Assembly: GCF_016756595.1 (NCBI RefSeq)
Contig: NZ_AP023257.1
Coordinates: forward strand, 5,658,001 to 5,722,000
Reading direction: 5' to 3'
Origin: Mesorhizobium sp. L-2-11
Lineage (GTDB): Bacteria > Pseudomonadota > Alphaproteobacteria > Rhizobiales > Rhizobiaceae
DNA: 64,000 nt
Part shown: positions 25,358 through 33,728 of the stretch, in pieces
How the letters are laid out: each line of letters starts with the position of its first letter
Position numbering within the stretch: the stretch's first letter is position 1
The notes under the pieces: model-generated
Databases searched by the model: none
What the model was told of the DNA's origin: nothing
Seen by the model: only the letters and a program-made list of their open reading frames with translations
Translations under genes and position numbers: made by a program

Positions 25358-25700
25358 CATTGCATACCCGGCTCTCATCGATGGGGGCTGGCGTGATCTG
25401 GCATTCGAGCATTTTCGCGAAGGCATCACGGTGCATTGGCTGCTCAAGGGCGGACCGGCCGAACCCTCCGTCGCGATCCTGAACTATCGGCCCGGCGCCG
25501 GCGTGCCGCGCCATCGCCATGTCGCACTGGAAACCATCGTTGTGTTGGAAGGCTCCCAAAGCGACGAGAATGGCGACTATCTTCCCGGAAGCGTGATCCT
25601 GAACCCGGTCGGGACCGAGCATTCGGTGTGGACGAAACACGGCTGCGTCGTGCTGATCCAGTGGAATCTGCCGGTGGTCATTCTGGACGAGACGAAATGA
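25350..25700 (+). CDS. small cupin-domain protein
   Basis: A 116-aa single cupin. It has the metal-site motif text YRPGAGVPRHRHVALETIVVLEG (about residues 46-68; His ligands in RHRH and Glu in ALE) and the second motif NPVGTEHSVWT (about 88-98). It overlaps the upstream hydrolase by 8 bp and the downstream allophanate hydrolase by 4 bp. Small cupins in such operons may act on or sense the substrate. No specific reaction is known. Confidence 0.85.
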   Translation: MPNIAYPALIDGGWRDLAFEHFREGITVHWLLKGGPAEPSVAILNYRPGAGVPRHRHVALETIVVLEGSQSDENGDYLPGSVILNPVGTEHSVWTKHGCVVLIQWNLPVVILDETK

Positions 25701-27523
25701 ACGACATCCGCTTCGATATCGGCAGCCTGCACGCGGCCTATGCCTCCGGCATGTCGGTTACGGCCGTCGTTGAAACCGTGTTTCAGCGCATAGCGGAAGC
25801 GGACGATCCCGGCATCTTCATCCATCTGGCGAGCAAGGCGGACCTGCTCGCCGAAGCCGAGGCACTCGGCCGAGTCGATCCCGTGGCAAAGCCGCTGTGG
25901 GGCGTGCCGTTCGCGGTCAAGGACAACATCGATGTTGCCGGCATGCCGACCACGGCCGCCTGCGCCGAATATGCCTACTTGCCGGCGAAAGACGCCACCG
26001 TGGTCGCGCGTCTGAGGGCGGCCGGGGCGCTGGTCGTCGGAAAAACCAATCTCGACCAATTCGCCACCGGCCTCGTCGGGGTGCGCACACCTTATCCGGT
26101 CCCCCGAAACGCGATCGATCCGAAACTGGTGCCGGGCGGTTCCTCCTGCGGCTCGGCCGTGGCGACGGCGCACGGCATTGTTTCTTTCGCGCTCGGCACC
26201 GACACCGCAGGATCCGGCCGCATTCCCGCCGGCCTCAACAACATCGTCGGGCTGAAGCCGACGGTCGGCGCGCTGTCGGCCACCGGCGTGGTGCCGGCCT
26301 GCCGCACGCTCGACTGCGTCTCCGTCTTCGCGCTAACCGTCGATGACGCCTACAGCGTCTTCAGGGCGGCGGCGGCCAAAGATGACGTCGATCCTTATTC
26401 GCGCGCTATCGCGGCGCCGCCGCTTGGTCCGCGTCCACCCGCGTTGACCGTTGGGGTTCCCGCAAAAGCGGACCGGGAATTTTTTGGCGACGCGGCGATG
26501 CAGGCGGGATTCGAAACGGCGCTGCGGACGCTGGAACAGCTCGGCTGCCGACTGATCGAAATTCCCTTCGGCGATTTCTACGCTACCGCCAACCTACTCT
26601 ACGAAGGCGCCTGGGTGGCCGAGCGCTATGCGGCGATCGCGGATTTCATGGACGTGAACGAGGCAGCCATGCACCCGGTGACGCGCAAAATCATCGGCGG
26701 CGCACGAAAACTTTCCGCAGCGGATGCTTTCAAGGGCCTCTATGCGCTGCAGGCCTACAAGGCCAGGCTCGCGCCGGTCATCGCCTCGGTCGACCTTTTC
26801 TGCGTGCCGACGGCGCCGACGCATTACACCATCGGCGCCGTCTTGGCCGATCCGATCGTCACCAACAGCCGGCTCGGCACCTACACCAATTTCGTCAATC
26901 TGCTCGACATGTGCGGCATCGCCGTGCCGACCGGCAAGCGCGACGACGATCTGCCGATGAGCGTTACCTTGCTTGCCGCTGCCGGCAAGGACGCACTGAC
27001 GGCGACGCTGGCCAGCGAATTGCATGCGGCGAGCGGTCTCGGCCTTGGCGCGACAGGCTGGGCGATGCCTGCCTTCGCCGCCAAAAGCTTCGACCCTGCT
27101 GACGACCTGATCGAGCTCGTGGTTGTCGGCGCGCATTTGTCGGGAATGCCGCTCAACGGCCAACTCTGCGCGCTTGGCGCGCGGTTGAGCAGATCCGCCA
27201 GGACGGTTGCTTCCTATCAGCTCTACGCACTCGCCGGCCAATCCGTGCCGAAGCCGGGGCTCGTACGTGTTGCCGATGGCAACGGGAAGTCGATCGATGT
27301 CGAGGTTTGGCGGCTTTCACCAGACGCGTTCGGACGCTTCGTGGCCGCGATCCCGCCGCCGCTCGGCATCGGCACGATCGAGCTCGATGACGGGACATCG
27401 GCCAAGGGCTTCCTGGTCGAAACCGCCGGGTTGTCACGAGCGATCGACATTTCGGCCTATGGCGGTTGGCGCAGCTTCGTTGCAAGGCCGGCGGAGCGAG
27501 TGGAAAGCGTTCCGGCCGATTGA
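25697..27523 (+). CDS. atzF: allophanate hydrolase (amidase-signature family, AtzF type)
   Basis: A 608-aa enzyme that converts allophanate to ammonia and CO2. The amidase-signature triad is K75 (PFAVKDNID), S149 (GGSSCGSA) and S173 (TDTAGSGRIPA). The spacing equals that of Pseudomonas AtzF (74 and 24 residues). A C-terminal allophanate-hydrolase domain (~440-608) begins near LSGMPLNGQLCALGARL. It has no biotin carboxylase, so it is not a urea amidolyase. As the last gene of the biuret operon it completes biuret degradation. Its ATG overlaps the cupin stop. Confidence 0.93.
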   Translation: MNDIRFDIGSLHAAYASGMSVTAVVETVFQRIAEADDPGIFIHLASKADLLAEAEALGRVDPVAKPLWGVPFAVKDNIDVAGMPTTAACAEYAYLPAKDATVVARLRAAGALVVGKTNLDQFATGLVGVRTPYPVPRNAIDPKLVPGGSSCGSAVATAHGIVSFALGTDTAGSGRIPAGLNNIVGLKPTVGALSATGVVPACRTLDCVSVFALTVDDAYSVFRAAAAKDDVDPYSRAIAAPPLGPRPPALTVGVPAKADREFFGDAAMQAGFETALRTLEQLGCRLIEIPFGDFYATANLLYEGAWVAERYAAIADFMDVNEAAMHPVTRKIIGGARKLSAADAFKGLYALQAYKARLAPVIASVDLFCVPTAPTHYTIGAVLADPIVTNSRLGTYTNFVNLLDMCGIAVPTGKRDDDLPMSVTLLAAAGKDALTATLASELHAASGLGLGATGWAMPAFAAKSFDPADDLIELVVVGAHLSGMPLNGQLCALGARLSRSARTVASYQLYALAGQSVPKPGLVRVADGNGKSIDVEVWRLSPDAFGRFVAAIPPPLGIGTIELDDGTSAKGFLVETAGLSRAIDISAYGGWRSFVARPAERVESVPAD

Positions 27524-27751
27524 ACGACCGGCCGTTCGCGCCGGCAGCTGACCTCAAATCATAGCAGCATGCTCGGCGAGCCAGCTCGCCGAATGCCGTA
27601 AGCGATCCGTATGTGCGCGTGCTCTAAAATTGCACTGTGGTTTGGCAGGCGTCGCCACGCGCTTGCGACCGCCGGAGACGTCGCAATGCGAAAAGGCCGT
27701 GCAGTTGCCCCAACAGATTCCGTCGGGACCTATCAGGCCCGGAGATGCCGG

Positions 27752-29827
27752 ATGCTGTCGAAGGCCGCGGCGATACTTCTCAGCCTGTTGCCAAGCTGGG
27801 CGTTCGCGGGAGATCAGACTCCCGATTGGCGCCTGAACGCTCGAATCGTTGCCGTCGGGCTGCCCGACGTGGCCGGCGTGCGCGAGGTGGGGCGCTTTCA
27901 TGTCGGCGGGCCGATACCGGGAAATCCGGAATTCCTTATGGCGACGCGCGAAGGGCGGATGCTCGATCCGCTCAGGGTCCTGGTGGCGGTAGGCAGCAAT
28001 TTCGGCGCACCGCCAGGCGATCCAGCATTTGAGGTCGGGGCAATCCTGTCCATCGATCCGCGCGCCGGCAAGTCTGGTGGCACCATTGTCGTTCCGCAAG
28101 ACCTCACCGGCAACGACGGAGATGCGAGGGTTCAGCTCTACACGGCGCAGAGCGAACGGTTCCTCAACCGGCGATACAATGCCGGAGCTCGAACCGCACG
28201 CCTCGCAGCTGCGTCCGGACCGCGATATATTTCGATCAACAACGCCTTCGGAAGACCCTGGATCGCAAACGCGCCGAACGGATTGGCTGGCGAGGGCAGC
28301 GTCACCGTGGTCGACCCCGACGGTGCGCCGCTCGCCAATGCGCCAAGCCGCGAGGCCGGCGGCGTGTTCGCCGGCCGGCATACCGATCGCGAGCAGGCGC
28401 CGAAAGCGCAGCCCAGCGGCTGGCTTGGCAAGCTGCTGAATTATCAGGCAAGCGGCCAGCTGACATCGGGCGGAATGCAGACGGGCGCGCTCGGAACGGC
28501 GTTTCTCGGCCCCTCGCCCGACGGCAGCGGCTTTGCCGCGTTCGCCGCGGATGGTGGCGTGGTTCAAATCCACGTCCAGGATGGTGTCGACGGCTTGGCC
28601 GGGCCGGGCACGGTAAGCACCGGCCTCGGCACGGTCAGCGCCGGCCAAGGCACGGTGAGCAAGCGCATCGGCGACGATCCCGGCGTCATCGGCCTCGCCT
28701 TCAAGTGGAACCCCGACCGCGCTCTCTACATCGCCGACCCGGGGCGTGACCGACTGGTGCTGCTTGACCTAGAGGACGACCGGCGGCATTTCACGGTCGC
28801 CGGGACCCGCACGATCTCGCTGCCGCAATTCGACCGTCCGGTCGATGTCGCCGCCGCCATTCCCGAAATCGCCAATCCGCAATTCTCGAGCCATACGACG
28901 CTCGCCGGCGGGTCCGATCTGTTCGTCGCCAATCGCGGCGACGGCTCCTTGCTGCGGTTGAGCCAGGACGGCCAGCTTCTCGCACGCGCGACGATCGAGG
29001 TTCCAGGGCTCGGCCCCTTGGGAGCCGATCGCCTTCGCGCGATCGCGACGTCGGCGGACGCACAGCATATCTGGATAACGATTGGCGGCGAGGTTCCGGG
29101 ATTTCCGGGCCACGAAGGGGCGCTGGTCGAGGTTGGGGCCTTCGATGAGCACGGCGCGGCGGCAGCGACGCAGGAGACGCAGAGCGCTGCCGCCGACGCC
29201 AATCTTGCGGCGCGCGGAAAAAAGTCGTTCCAGACCGATTTCACGCCGCGGATGGGCCTCGGCCCATTGTTCAATGCAACGTCCTGCGTGGCCTGCCATC
29301 CCGGCCCTGGCGGCGCGAGCATTGATGAAAGTCATTTTGCACGCAGGATAGCCCACATGGATCCGGGCTCTGGGCGCACGGTGCCGATCGAACATCCCAA
29401 CAGTCCGGTCGCCAGACGCCATGCCTTGCGTGATGGCGTGGCGATCGTGCCGGCGGCAATGCCAAGCCAGGCCAACGTGGTTTCGCTGCGTATGCCGCTC
29501 GCTCTCTACGGTATCGCCGGGATCGACGAGATACACGACAGCGTCATCGAAGCGCAGGCGATCAGCAAGGGCGACGGCATCAAAGGCCGCGCCCATCATG
29601 TCGTCGACTCCCAAGGCGCATCGCGGATCGGCCGATACGGCTGGAAGGCTGATATCGCCACCCTCAAAGATATGGTGGCGAACGCGTTCGCAAACGAACT
29701 CGGTATCACCAGCGCGACGGCCAGCCGCGAGGCGGGCGCGCAGCCAATCGAGCAGAGTTCCGCAGAGATCGAGGCGGTCGCCTCCTATCTGCGAACCCTG
29801 CGCCTGCCCGATGGGGCAAAGCCATGA
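27752..29827 (+). CDS. periplasmic haem protein: beta-rich N-terminus plus first half of a di-haem oxidoreductase
   Basis: A 691-aa protein with a Sec signal peptide (residues 1-19, ending WAFA). Residues ~30-470 look beta-propeller-like (VIGLAFKWNPDRALYIADPG; GSDLFVANRGDGSLLRL) and contain a short GTVS repeat at 286-303. Residues ~485-685 match the first half of DUF1111/di-haem thiol-oxidoreductase-like proteins. These have the haem motif CVACH (512-516) after GLGPLFNATS, the RIGRYGWKADIATLKD block and ANELGIT. The normal second haem domain is missing; the protein ends right after SYLRTLRLPDGAKP. That missing domain is found at the end of the next gene, whose ATG overlaps this stop. The start was set at 27752 behind GGAG. 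Confidence 0.85.
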   Translation: MLSKAAAILLSLLPSWAFAGDQTPDWRLNARIVAVGLPDVAGVREVGRFHVGGPIPGNPEFLMATREGRMLDPLRVLVAVGSNFGAPPGDPAFEVGAILSIDPRAGKSGGTIVVPQDLTGNDGDARVQLYTAQSERFLNRRYNAGARTARLAAASGPRYISINNAFGRPWIANAPNGLAGEGSVTVVDPDGAPLANAPSREAGGVFAGRHTDREQAPKAQPSGWLGKLLNYQASGQLTSGGMQTGALGTAFLGPSPDGSGFAAFAADGGVVQIHVQDGVDGLAGPGTVSTGLGTVSAGQGTVSKRIGDDPGVIGLAFKWNPDRALYIADPGRDRLVLLDLEDDRRHFTVAGTRTISLPQFDRPVDVAAAIPEIANPQFSSHTTLAGGSDLFVANRGDGSLLRLSQDGQLLARATIEVPGLGPLGADRLRAIATSADAQHIWITIGGEVPGFPGHEGALVEVGAFDEHGAAAATQETQSAAADANLAARGKKSFQTDFTPRMGLGPLFNATSCVACHPGPGGASIDESHFARRIAHMDPGSGRTVPIEHPNSPVARRHALRDGVAIVPAAMPSQANVVSLRMPLALYGIAGIDEIHDSVIEAQAISKGDGIKGRAHHVVDSQGASRIGRYGWKADIATLKDMVANAFANELGITSATASREAGAQPIEQSSAEIEAVASYLRTLRLPDGAKP

Positions 29828-31254
29828 GCCTCGCCCTGACGCTCTCCCATGCGCCGGAAAAAATGCGCCCGGTATTGCCTGGTGTCATCGTTGCTGCGGC
29901 ACTCGCCCTTGCGGCCGGCTGGATCGCCGGTGGGCTGGGCGAGCCGCTGTCGCGCAACCCGGTCCTGGTCGCCATGCTCTTCGGGCTGCTGATCGGCAGC
30001 AGTTTCGCCTGTCCGGACGCCTTGCGCCCGGGGCTCGACTTCACCAAGCGCTATCTGTTGCGGCTCGCCGTGGTGCTGGTCGGCTTCCGTATCACGACGC
30101 GGCTGTTCCTGGATCTGGGGCTCATGCCGCTCGCAGTGGCGGCCATCGAGCTGATCCTGATGCTGACGCTGCTCTACGCCATCGCGCGCAAGCTGTTCAG
30201 GCTCGACGCCGAGATCGCGCTGCTGGTCGCGGTCGGCAGCTCCGTCTGCGGCGCCGCGGCGATCCTCTCGATGGCCGCGCTCGTGCGTGCACGCGACCAG
30301 AGCGCCGGCATCGCCATCGCCTTGATCACGCTGAGCGGCACCGTGGCGTTGCTCGCCTATCCGGTCATGTTCCTGGGCGATTGGCTGCCGCATCTCGACG
30401 ACCGCCTCTATGGCGTGTTCGTCGGGGCGAGCATTTTCGAGCTGGCGCAGGTCTACGGCGCCTCCTTCGCCATTTCCGACGACGCGCTGAACACCGCCAC
30501 ACTGGTCAAGCTCAGCAAAGTGCTGATGCTCGTCCCGCTTCTGCTGGCCGCCAGCCTGGTGTTTCGCAGCCGCAACAAGGCGCACGAGGCCGCGCCAATC
30601 CCGTTCCCGTGGTTCATCGTCGCGTTCATCTGCGTGGTGATGCTCAATTCGGAGATCACCCTCAATCCGCAACTGCGCCGCGCCATCCTCGATGTCGACC
30701 AGTTCCTGTTCCTGATGGTGATGATCGCGCTCGGCATCACCACCCGGGTCGGACGGCTCGGAGAGGCCGGCGGCGCCTGGCGCCTGATCGGCGTCGGTTT
30801 CGTCGGGGTGGCTCTGTCGGCGGCCCTGGCCTATGCTGCGCTGATCCCGTTCTCGGCGACCTTCCGGGCCGCATCACCCTCATCGAGCCTAGGCGCGATG
30901 CTTGGCAGCCATGGCGGACGGCTTTTCGCCTCGATCGGCTGCGCCAAATGCCATGTGCCGGCGCTGGAGGGCAGCAACGGCGAAGTTGAGCTGTACTCCG
31001 ACCTTTTGCTGCACGACATGGGGCCAGCGCTCGACGACAAGATCGTCCAGGGCGATGCCATCGGCGCCGAATGGCGGACCGCACCACTCGTCGGCATCCG
31101 CCTGCGCCACCGTTACCTGCACGACGGCCGTGCGACAACGCTGCGCGATGCCGTCTTCGCCCATGGCGGCACGGCGCAGATCGTGCGCGACCGCTTCTTC
31201 GACCTGGACGAGACAGACCGCCAGGCACTCCTCGATTTCGTGGCGAAGCTATGA
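29824..31254 (+). CDS. YeiH-type (UPF0324) membrane transporter fused to the second half of a di-haem oxidoreductase
   Basis: A 476-aa fusion. Residues ~15-345 carry about ten membrane segments of the YeiH/UPF0324 putative sulfate-exporter family (RYLLRLAVVLVGFRITTR; GSSVCGAAAI; ELAQVYGAS). Residues ~355-476 are a soluble haem domain: CAKCH at 373-377, then ELYSDLLLHDMGPALDD, EWRTAPLVGIRLRHRYLHDGRA and a closing HGG...LLDFV. These are the C-terminal landmarks of the DUF1111 di-haem family. The preceding gene encodes the N-terminal half of the same family. The two proteins probably reassemble a di-haem unit on the periplasmic face, linked to an anion transporter. A downstream cysH hints at sulfur oxyanions. 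Confidence 0.88.
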   Translation: MSLALTLSHAPEKMRPVLPGVIVAAALALAAGWIAGGLGEPLSRNPVLVAMLFGLLIGSSFACPDALRPGLDFTKRYLLRLAVVLVGFRITTRLFLDLGLMPLAVAAIELILMLTLLYAIARKLFRLDAEIALLVAVGSSVCGAAAILSMAALVRARDQSAGIAIALITLSGTVALLAYPVMFLGDWLPHLDDRLYGVFVGASIFELAQVYGASFAISDDALNTATLVKLSKVLMLVPLLLAASLVFRSRNKAHEAAPIPFPWFIVAFICVVMLNSEITLNPQLRRAILDVDQFLFLMVMIALGITTRVGRLGEAGGAWRLIGVGFVGVALSAALAYAALIPFSATFRAASPSSSLGAMLGSHGGRLFASIGCAKCHVPALEGSNGEVELYSDLLLHDMGPALDDKIVQGDAIGAEWRTAPLVGIRLRHRYLHDGRATTLRDAVFAHGGTAQIVRDRFFDLDETDRQALLDFVAKL

Positions 31255-31299
31255 TGCGGCTTCATCACGCCACCCCCGTTTTTGATCGGCCAAACCGCC

Positions 31300-32007
31300 A
31301 TGTATGAAGCCGTTATCGCAGAGCTGAACCATCTCGACGGACCCGACCTGCTGGCGCCGCTCGTCAGCGACGTGTTTTGCGGAAACATAGCGCTCGTGTC
31401 CTCGTTTGGCGCGGAATCCGCGGTGCTGCTGCATATGGCGGCCGCAATCGACCGTTCGCTCCCCGTCATTACGCTCGACACAGGAAAGTTGTTTTCGGAA
31501 ACGATCGCCTATCGCGCGCAGCTGACGGCTCTGCTCGGCCTCACCGATCTGCGCGTCGTCACGCCTCAAACGGCTGTCTTGCGGGCGCTCGACGGCGCTG
31601 GATCGCTGCACCGCCGCGATCCAGACCGGTGCTGCCAGATCCGCAAGGTCGTGCCGCTCGAAAATACGCTGACCGGCTTCAAGGCCTGGATTTCCGGTCG
31701 CAAGCGATATCATGGCGGGCTTCGCGCGGATGTTCCGACGCTCGAGGAAACTGACGGACGCCTGAAGGTCGATCCGCTTGCCCGCTTCACCCGCCAACAG
31801 ATCGAGGCCTATCTCGATCGCTATGATCTTCCCCGGCATCCGCTCCTCGAAAAAGGCTACCTCTCGATCGGCTGCGCGCCGTGCACGGTCGCGTGCGGCA
31901 GCGCGGACAATCCGCGCGCGGGCCGCTGGAGCGGACTGTCGAAGATGGAGTGCGGGATTCACCGGTCGCCCATTGCCGCTCGCAATTCGGCCGCGTCTGC
32001 TGCCTGA
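31300..32007 (+). CDS. cysH: phosphoadenylyl-/adenylyl-sulfate reductase (Fe-S APS-reductase type)
   Basis: A 235-aa reductase of assimilatory sulfate reduction that converts (P)APS to sulfite. It has the SSFGAESAVLLH P-loop-like motif (34-45), TLDTGKLFSET, and the 4Fe-4S cysteine set CC (111-112) plus CAPC (192-195) that marks the APS-type enzyme. The catalytic Cys is in KMECGIH (C218). The last 14 residues (RSPIAARNSAASAA) extend past the usual end and belong to a repeat copied at 35918-36066. Start choice: ATG 31300, with an in-frame TTG at 31282. It follows the YeiH fusion by 45 bp and may be cotranscribed. Confidence 0.9.
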   Translation: MYEAVIAELNHLDGPDLLAPLVSDVFCGNIALVSSFGAESAVLLHMAAAIDRSLPVITLDTGKLFSETIAYRAQLTALLGLTDLRVVTPQTAVLRALDGAGSLHRRDPDRCCQIRKVVPLENTLTGFKAWISGRKRYHGGLRADVPTLEETDGRLKVDPLARFTRQQIEAYLDRYDLPRHPLLEKGYLSIGCAPCTVACGSADNPRAGRWSGLSKMECGIHRSPIAARNSAASAA

Positions 32008-32090
32008 TTTCCGGTTGCGCTGACGTCGAGGTCCGCACCCCAGGGCATCGGCCATTGCCGCTTCATCTGCGAAGGCAGTACCAATTGTCG
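31938..32090 (+). repeat. direct repeat B, copy 1 (cysH 3' end and downstream)
   Basis: It starts at GTCGAAGATGGAG inside cysH and runs past the stop to CCAATTGTCG. It shares long interrupted identity with 35918-36066 in the same orientation, including CACCGGTCGCCCA-like, AATTCGGCCGCGTC and GCTGCCTGATTT words. Confidence 0.75.
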
Positions 32091-32096
32091 TAATGA

Positions 32097-32150
32097 ATTG
32101 AAAACTAGGCAAGCTCGCGAAAACTAGGAGATCAGCTGCCGGAAACTAGG
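32097..32150 (+). repeat. direct repeat A, copy 1 (GAAAACTAGG-containing)
   Basis: A 54-base unit beginning ATTGAAAACTAGGCAAGC and ending CCGGAAACTAGG. It contains three copies of (G)AAACTAGG. It is identical to 35733-35787 except for one extra G there. The internally repeated word recalls the multiple terminal repeats of IS21-family ends, but no istAB genes are present. The stretch 32151-32321 downstream shows nothing except the promoter of the GntR gene. Confidence 0.8.
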
Positions 32151-32287
32151 GGTGAAAAGCCGACACTTGTTACCCGGACGCAACAGGCGCCCCGGGATGG
32201 AATCTTGCTGTCTGAGCTGACACCGGAATGCGAAGCTAACGCCATTTCTTGACGTTTACACTCGGCGCAGCCAGGTCGAAAATTAGC

Positions 32288-32315
32288 TTGACCTTATCGA
32301 CAACATGTATACATT
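32288..32315 (+). promoter_or_regulatory. promoter and ATGTATACAT operator of GntR gene
   Basis: TTGACC (32288-32293) and TACATT (32310-32315) form a sigma-70-like promoter with a 16-base spacer. A perfect palindrome ATGTATACAT (32305-32314), typical of FCD-GntR operators, covers the -10, implying autorepression. The predicted +1 lies at or next to the ATG at 32322. Confidence 0.6.
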
Positions 32316-32321
32316 CTGTCT

Positions 32322-33044
32322 ATGAGTAAACGCTATCAATCACAACGCCCTGCCATAGGCCAACGCGCCGATGCTGCGCAGGACGTCGTCTACCGCTGGC
32401 TGAAGCAGCATGTGCTGACCTTGCCTAGCCGCGAGGGCACGTTCCTTACCGAGGCGGAGGTTTGCCGCGAGACGGGAACGTCGCGGACGCCGGTGCGCGA
32501 GGCGCTGTTGAGGCTCGAAGCAGACGGCCTCCTGCAGATCGTGCCGAAAAAGGGCGCTTATGTACCGCCGATCACCGAGACGGAGATCGAAGCGGTCATG
32601 CAGGCCCGGAGCCTGGTGGAGGAGTGGTGCGCGCGGCAGGCCGCCGGCTTCGGCAACATGCTTGCCGTGGAACTCGACAGGCAGGTCGCCCTCCAGGTGG
32701 AGGTGCAGCACGACCCTGTTGCGTTTATTGAACGCGATCGGGAATTTCATCGCACGATCGTGCGCGCCGCCGGCAATCCGGTGCTCGCCGACTTCTATGA
32801 GGGCCTGCGCGACCGCCAGTTGCGGATGGGCGTGCACGCAATCACAATCTCTGGTGGGCGCGGCGACAGCGTGCTTGCCGAACATGCAGCGATCGTCGAG
32901 GGTATACGCCGCGGACAGCCCGAACAGGCGGCCGCAGCCGTTGCCCAGCATCTGGCGCGGACGCTGGTCGCCCTGCGGCTGCCGACGGCGGCAGGCTGGG
33001 GCTCGGTTGCAACGGCGCGTATGCCGGCTGTGGCGGCGCAGTGA
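32322..33044 (+). CDS. GntR family transcriptional regulator (FCD subfamily)
   Basis: A 240-aa protein. The winged HTH is EAEVCRETGTSRTPVREALL plus RLEADGLLQIV (about 46-76); the FCD domain (about 85-225) contains ERDREFHRTIVRAAGNP. No Shine-Dalgarno is visible and the promoter puts +1 at about the ATG, so the mRNA may be leaderless. It heads the cassette with the flavin reductase, HpaB-like monooxygenase and cupin, and probably controls them. Confidence 0.9.
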   Translation: MSKRYQSQRPAIGQRADAAQDVVYRWLKQHVLTLPSREGTFLTEAEVCRETGTSRTPVREALLRLEADGLLQIVPKKGAYVPPITETEIEAVMQARSLVEEWCARQAAGFGNMLAVELDRQVALQVEVQHDPVAFIERDREFHRTIVRAAGNPVLADFYEGLRDRQLRMGVHAITISGGRGDSVLAEHAAIVEGIRRGQPEQAAAAVAQHLARTLVALRLPTAAGWGSVATARMPAVAAQ

Positions 33045-33177
33045 AAAAGGGGCCGCGGCGTTCGCATCAGCGATGCGGCCGAACGTTCGAAACACACAGT
33101 GACGGCGGGCAGTTGGTCAACGGAATTCGTGAATTGATTATGGTGACTTAACAGATCGGTTCCGAAAGGGCCGGAGC

Positions 33178-33714
33178 ATGATCATTGAAAGGGAAACGGC
33201 TTTCGACGTGCGCGCGTTCCGTCAGGCGCTGGGACAGTTTCCGACTGGCGTTTGCGTCGTCACCTGTGTGGCCGATGACGAGCAGCTTGGCATGACGATG
33301 AGCTCGTTCAACTCGCTGTCTCTCGACCCGCCGCTCGTGCTGTTCAGCATCGACCGTCGTGCAGCGAGCCTGCCGCTCTGGCAGAAGGCCGCCGCTTACG
33401 CGGTCAATGTTCTTTCCGAGAACCAGAAGGAAGTTTCCAACCGCTTTTCCAAGCCGCGTTCCAACAAGTGGGAAGGAGTGCGGTTCGAGCGGGGCCACTC
33501 TGGCGCCCCGGTGCTGCCCGGCGTGGCGGCGCTGTTCGATTGCGAGCCGTGGGCCACGCACCAAACGGGCGACCACGTGCTGTTCATCGCCAGGGTGAAG
33601 CATTTCCGGTCCTTTGCCGACCGGCAGGCGCTGGTTTTCAGCAAGGGGCGCTACGCATCACTGCAGCCAACGGAGTTCACGGCGCCGCTTTGGCCGCTCG
33701 ACATCCACTACTGA
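33178..33714 (+). CDS. flavin reductase (HpaC-like) of a two-component monooxygenase
   Basis: A 178-aa flavin-reductase domain protein. The start ATIIERETAFDVRAFRQALG-like region reads FRQALGQFPTGVCVVTC (about residues 12-28), the family's first strand. MSSFNSLSLDPPLVLFSI (about 41-58) is the FMN/FAD-binding loop. It supplies reduced flavin with NAD(P)H to the HpaB-like oxygenase encoded 14 bp downstream. Confidence 0.9.
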   Translation: MIIERETAFDVRAFRQALGQFPTGVCVVTCVADDEQLGMTMSSFNSLSLDPPLVLFSIDRRAASLPLWQKAAAYAVNVLSENQKEVSNRFSKPRSNKWEGVRFERGHSGAPVLPGVAALFDCEPWATHQTGDHVLFIARVKHFRSFADRQALVFSKGRYASLQPTEFTAPLWPLDIHY

Positions 33715-33728
33715 TCGCGGAGGGTAAG

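Noticed and set aside
27620..27700. Sigma-54 promoter before the haem gene
   Set aside because: TTTGGCAG and a later CTTGC are present, but the GG-to-GC spacing is far from 10 bases.
29824..31254. Assembly artefact joining YeiH and a cytochrome
   Set aside because: The fusion frame is continuous with good coding character, the linker is Ser/Ala-rich, and the partner gene lacks exactly the fused half, which argues for a real arrangement.
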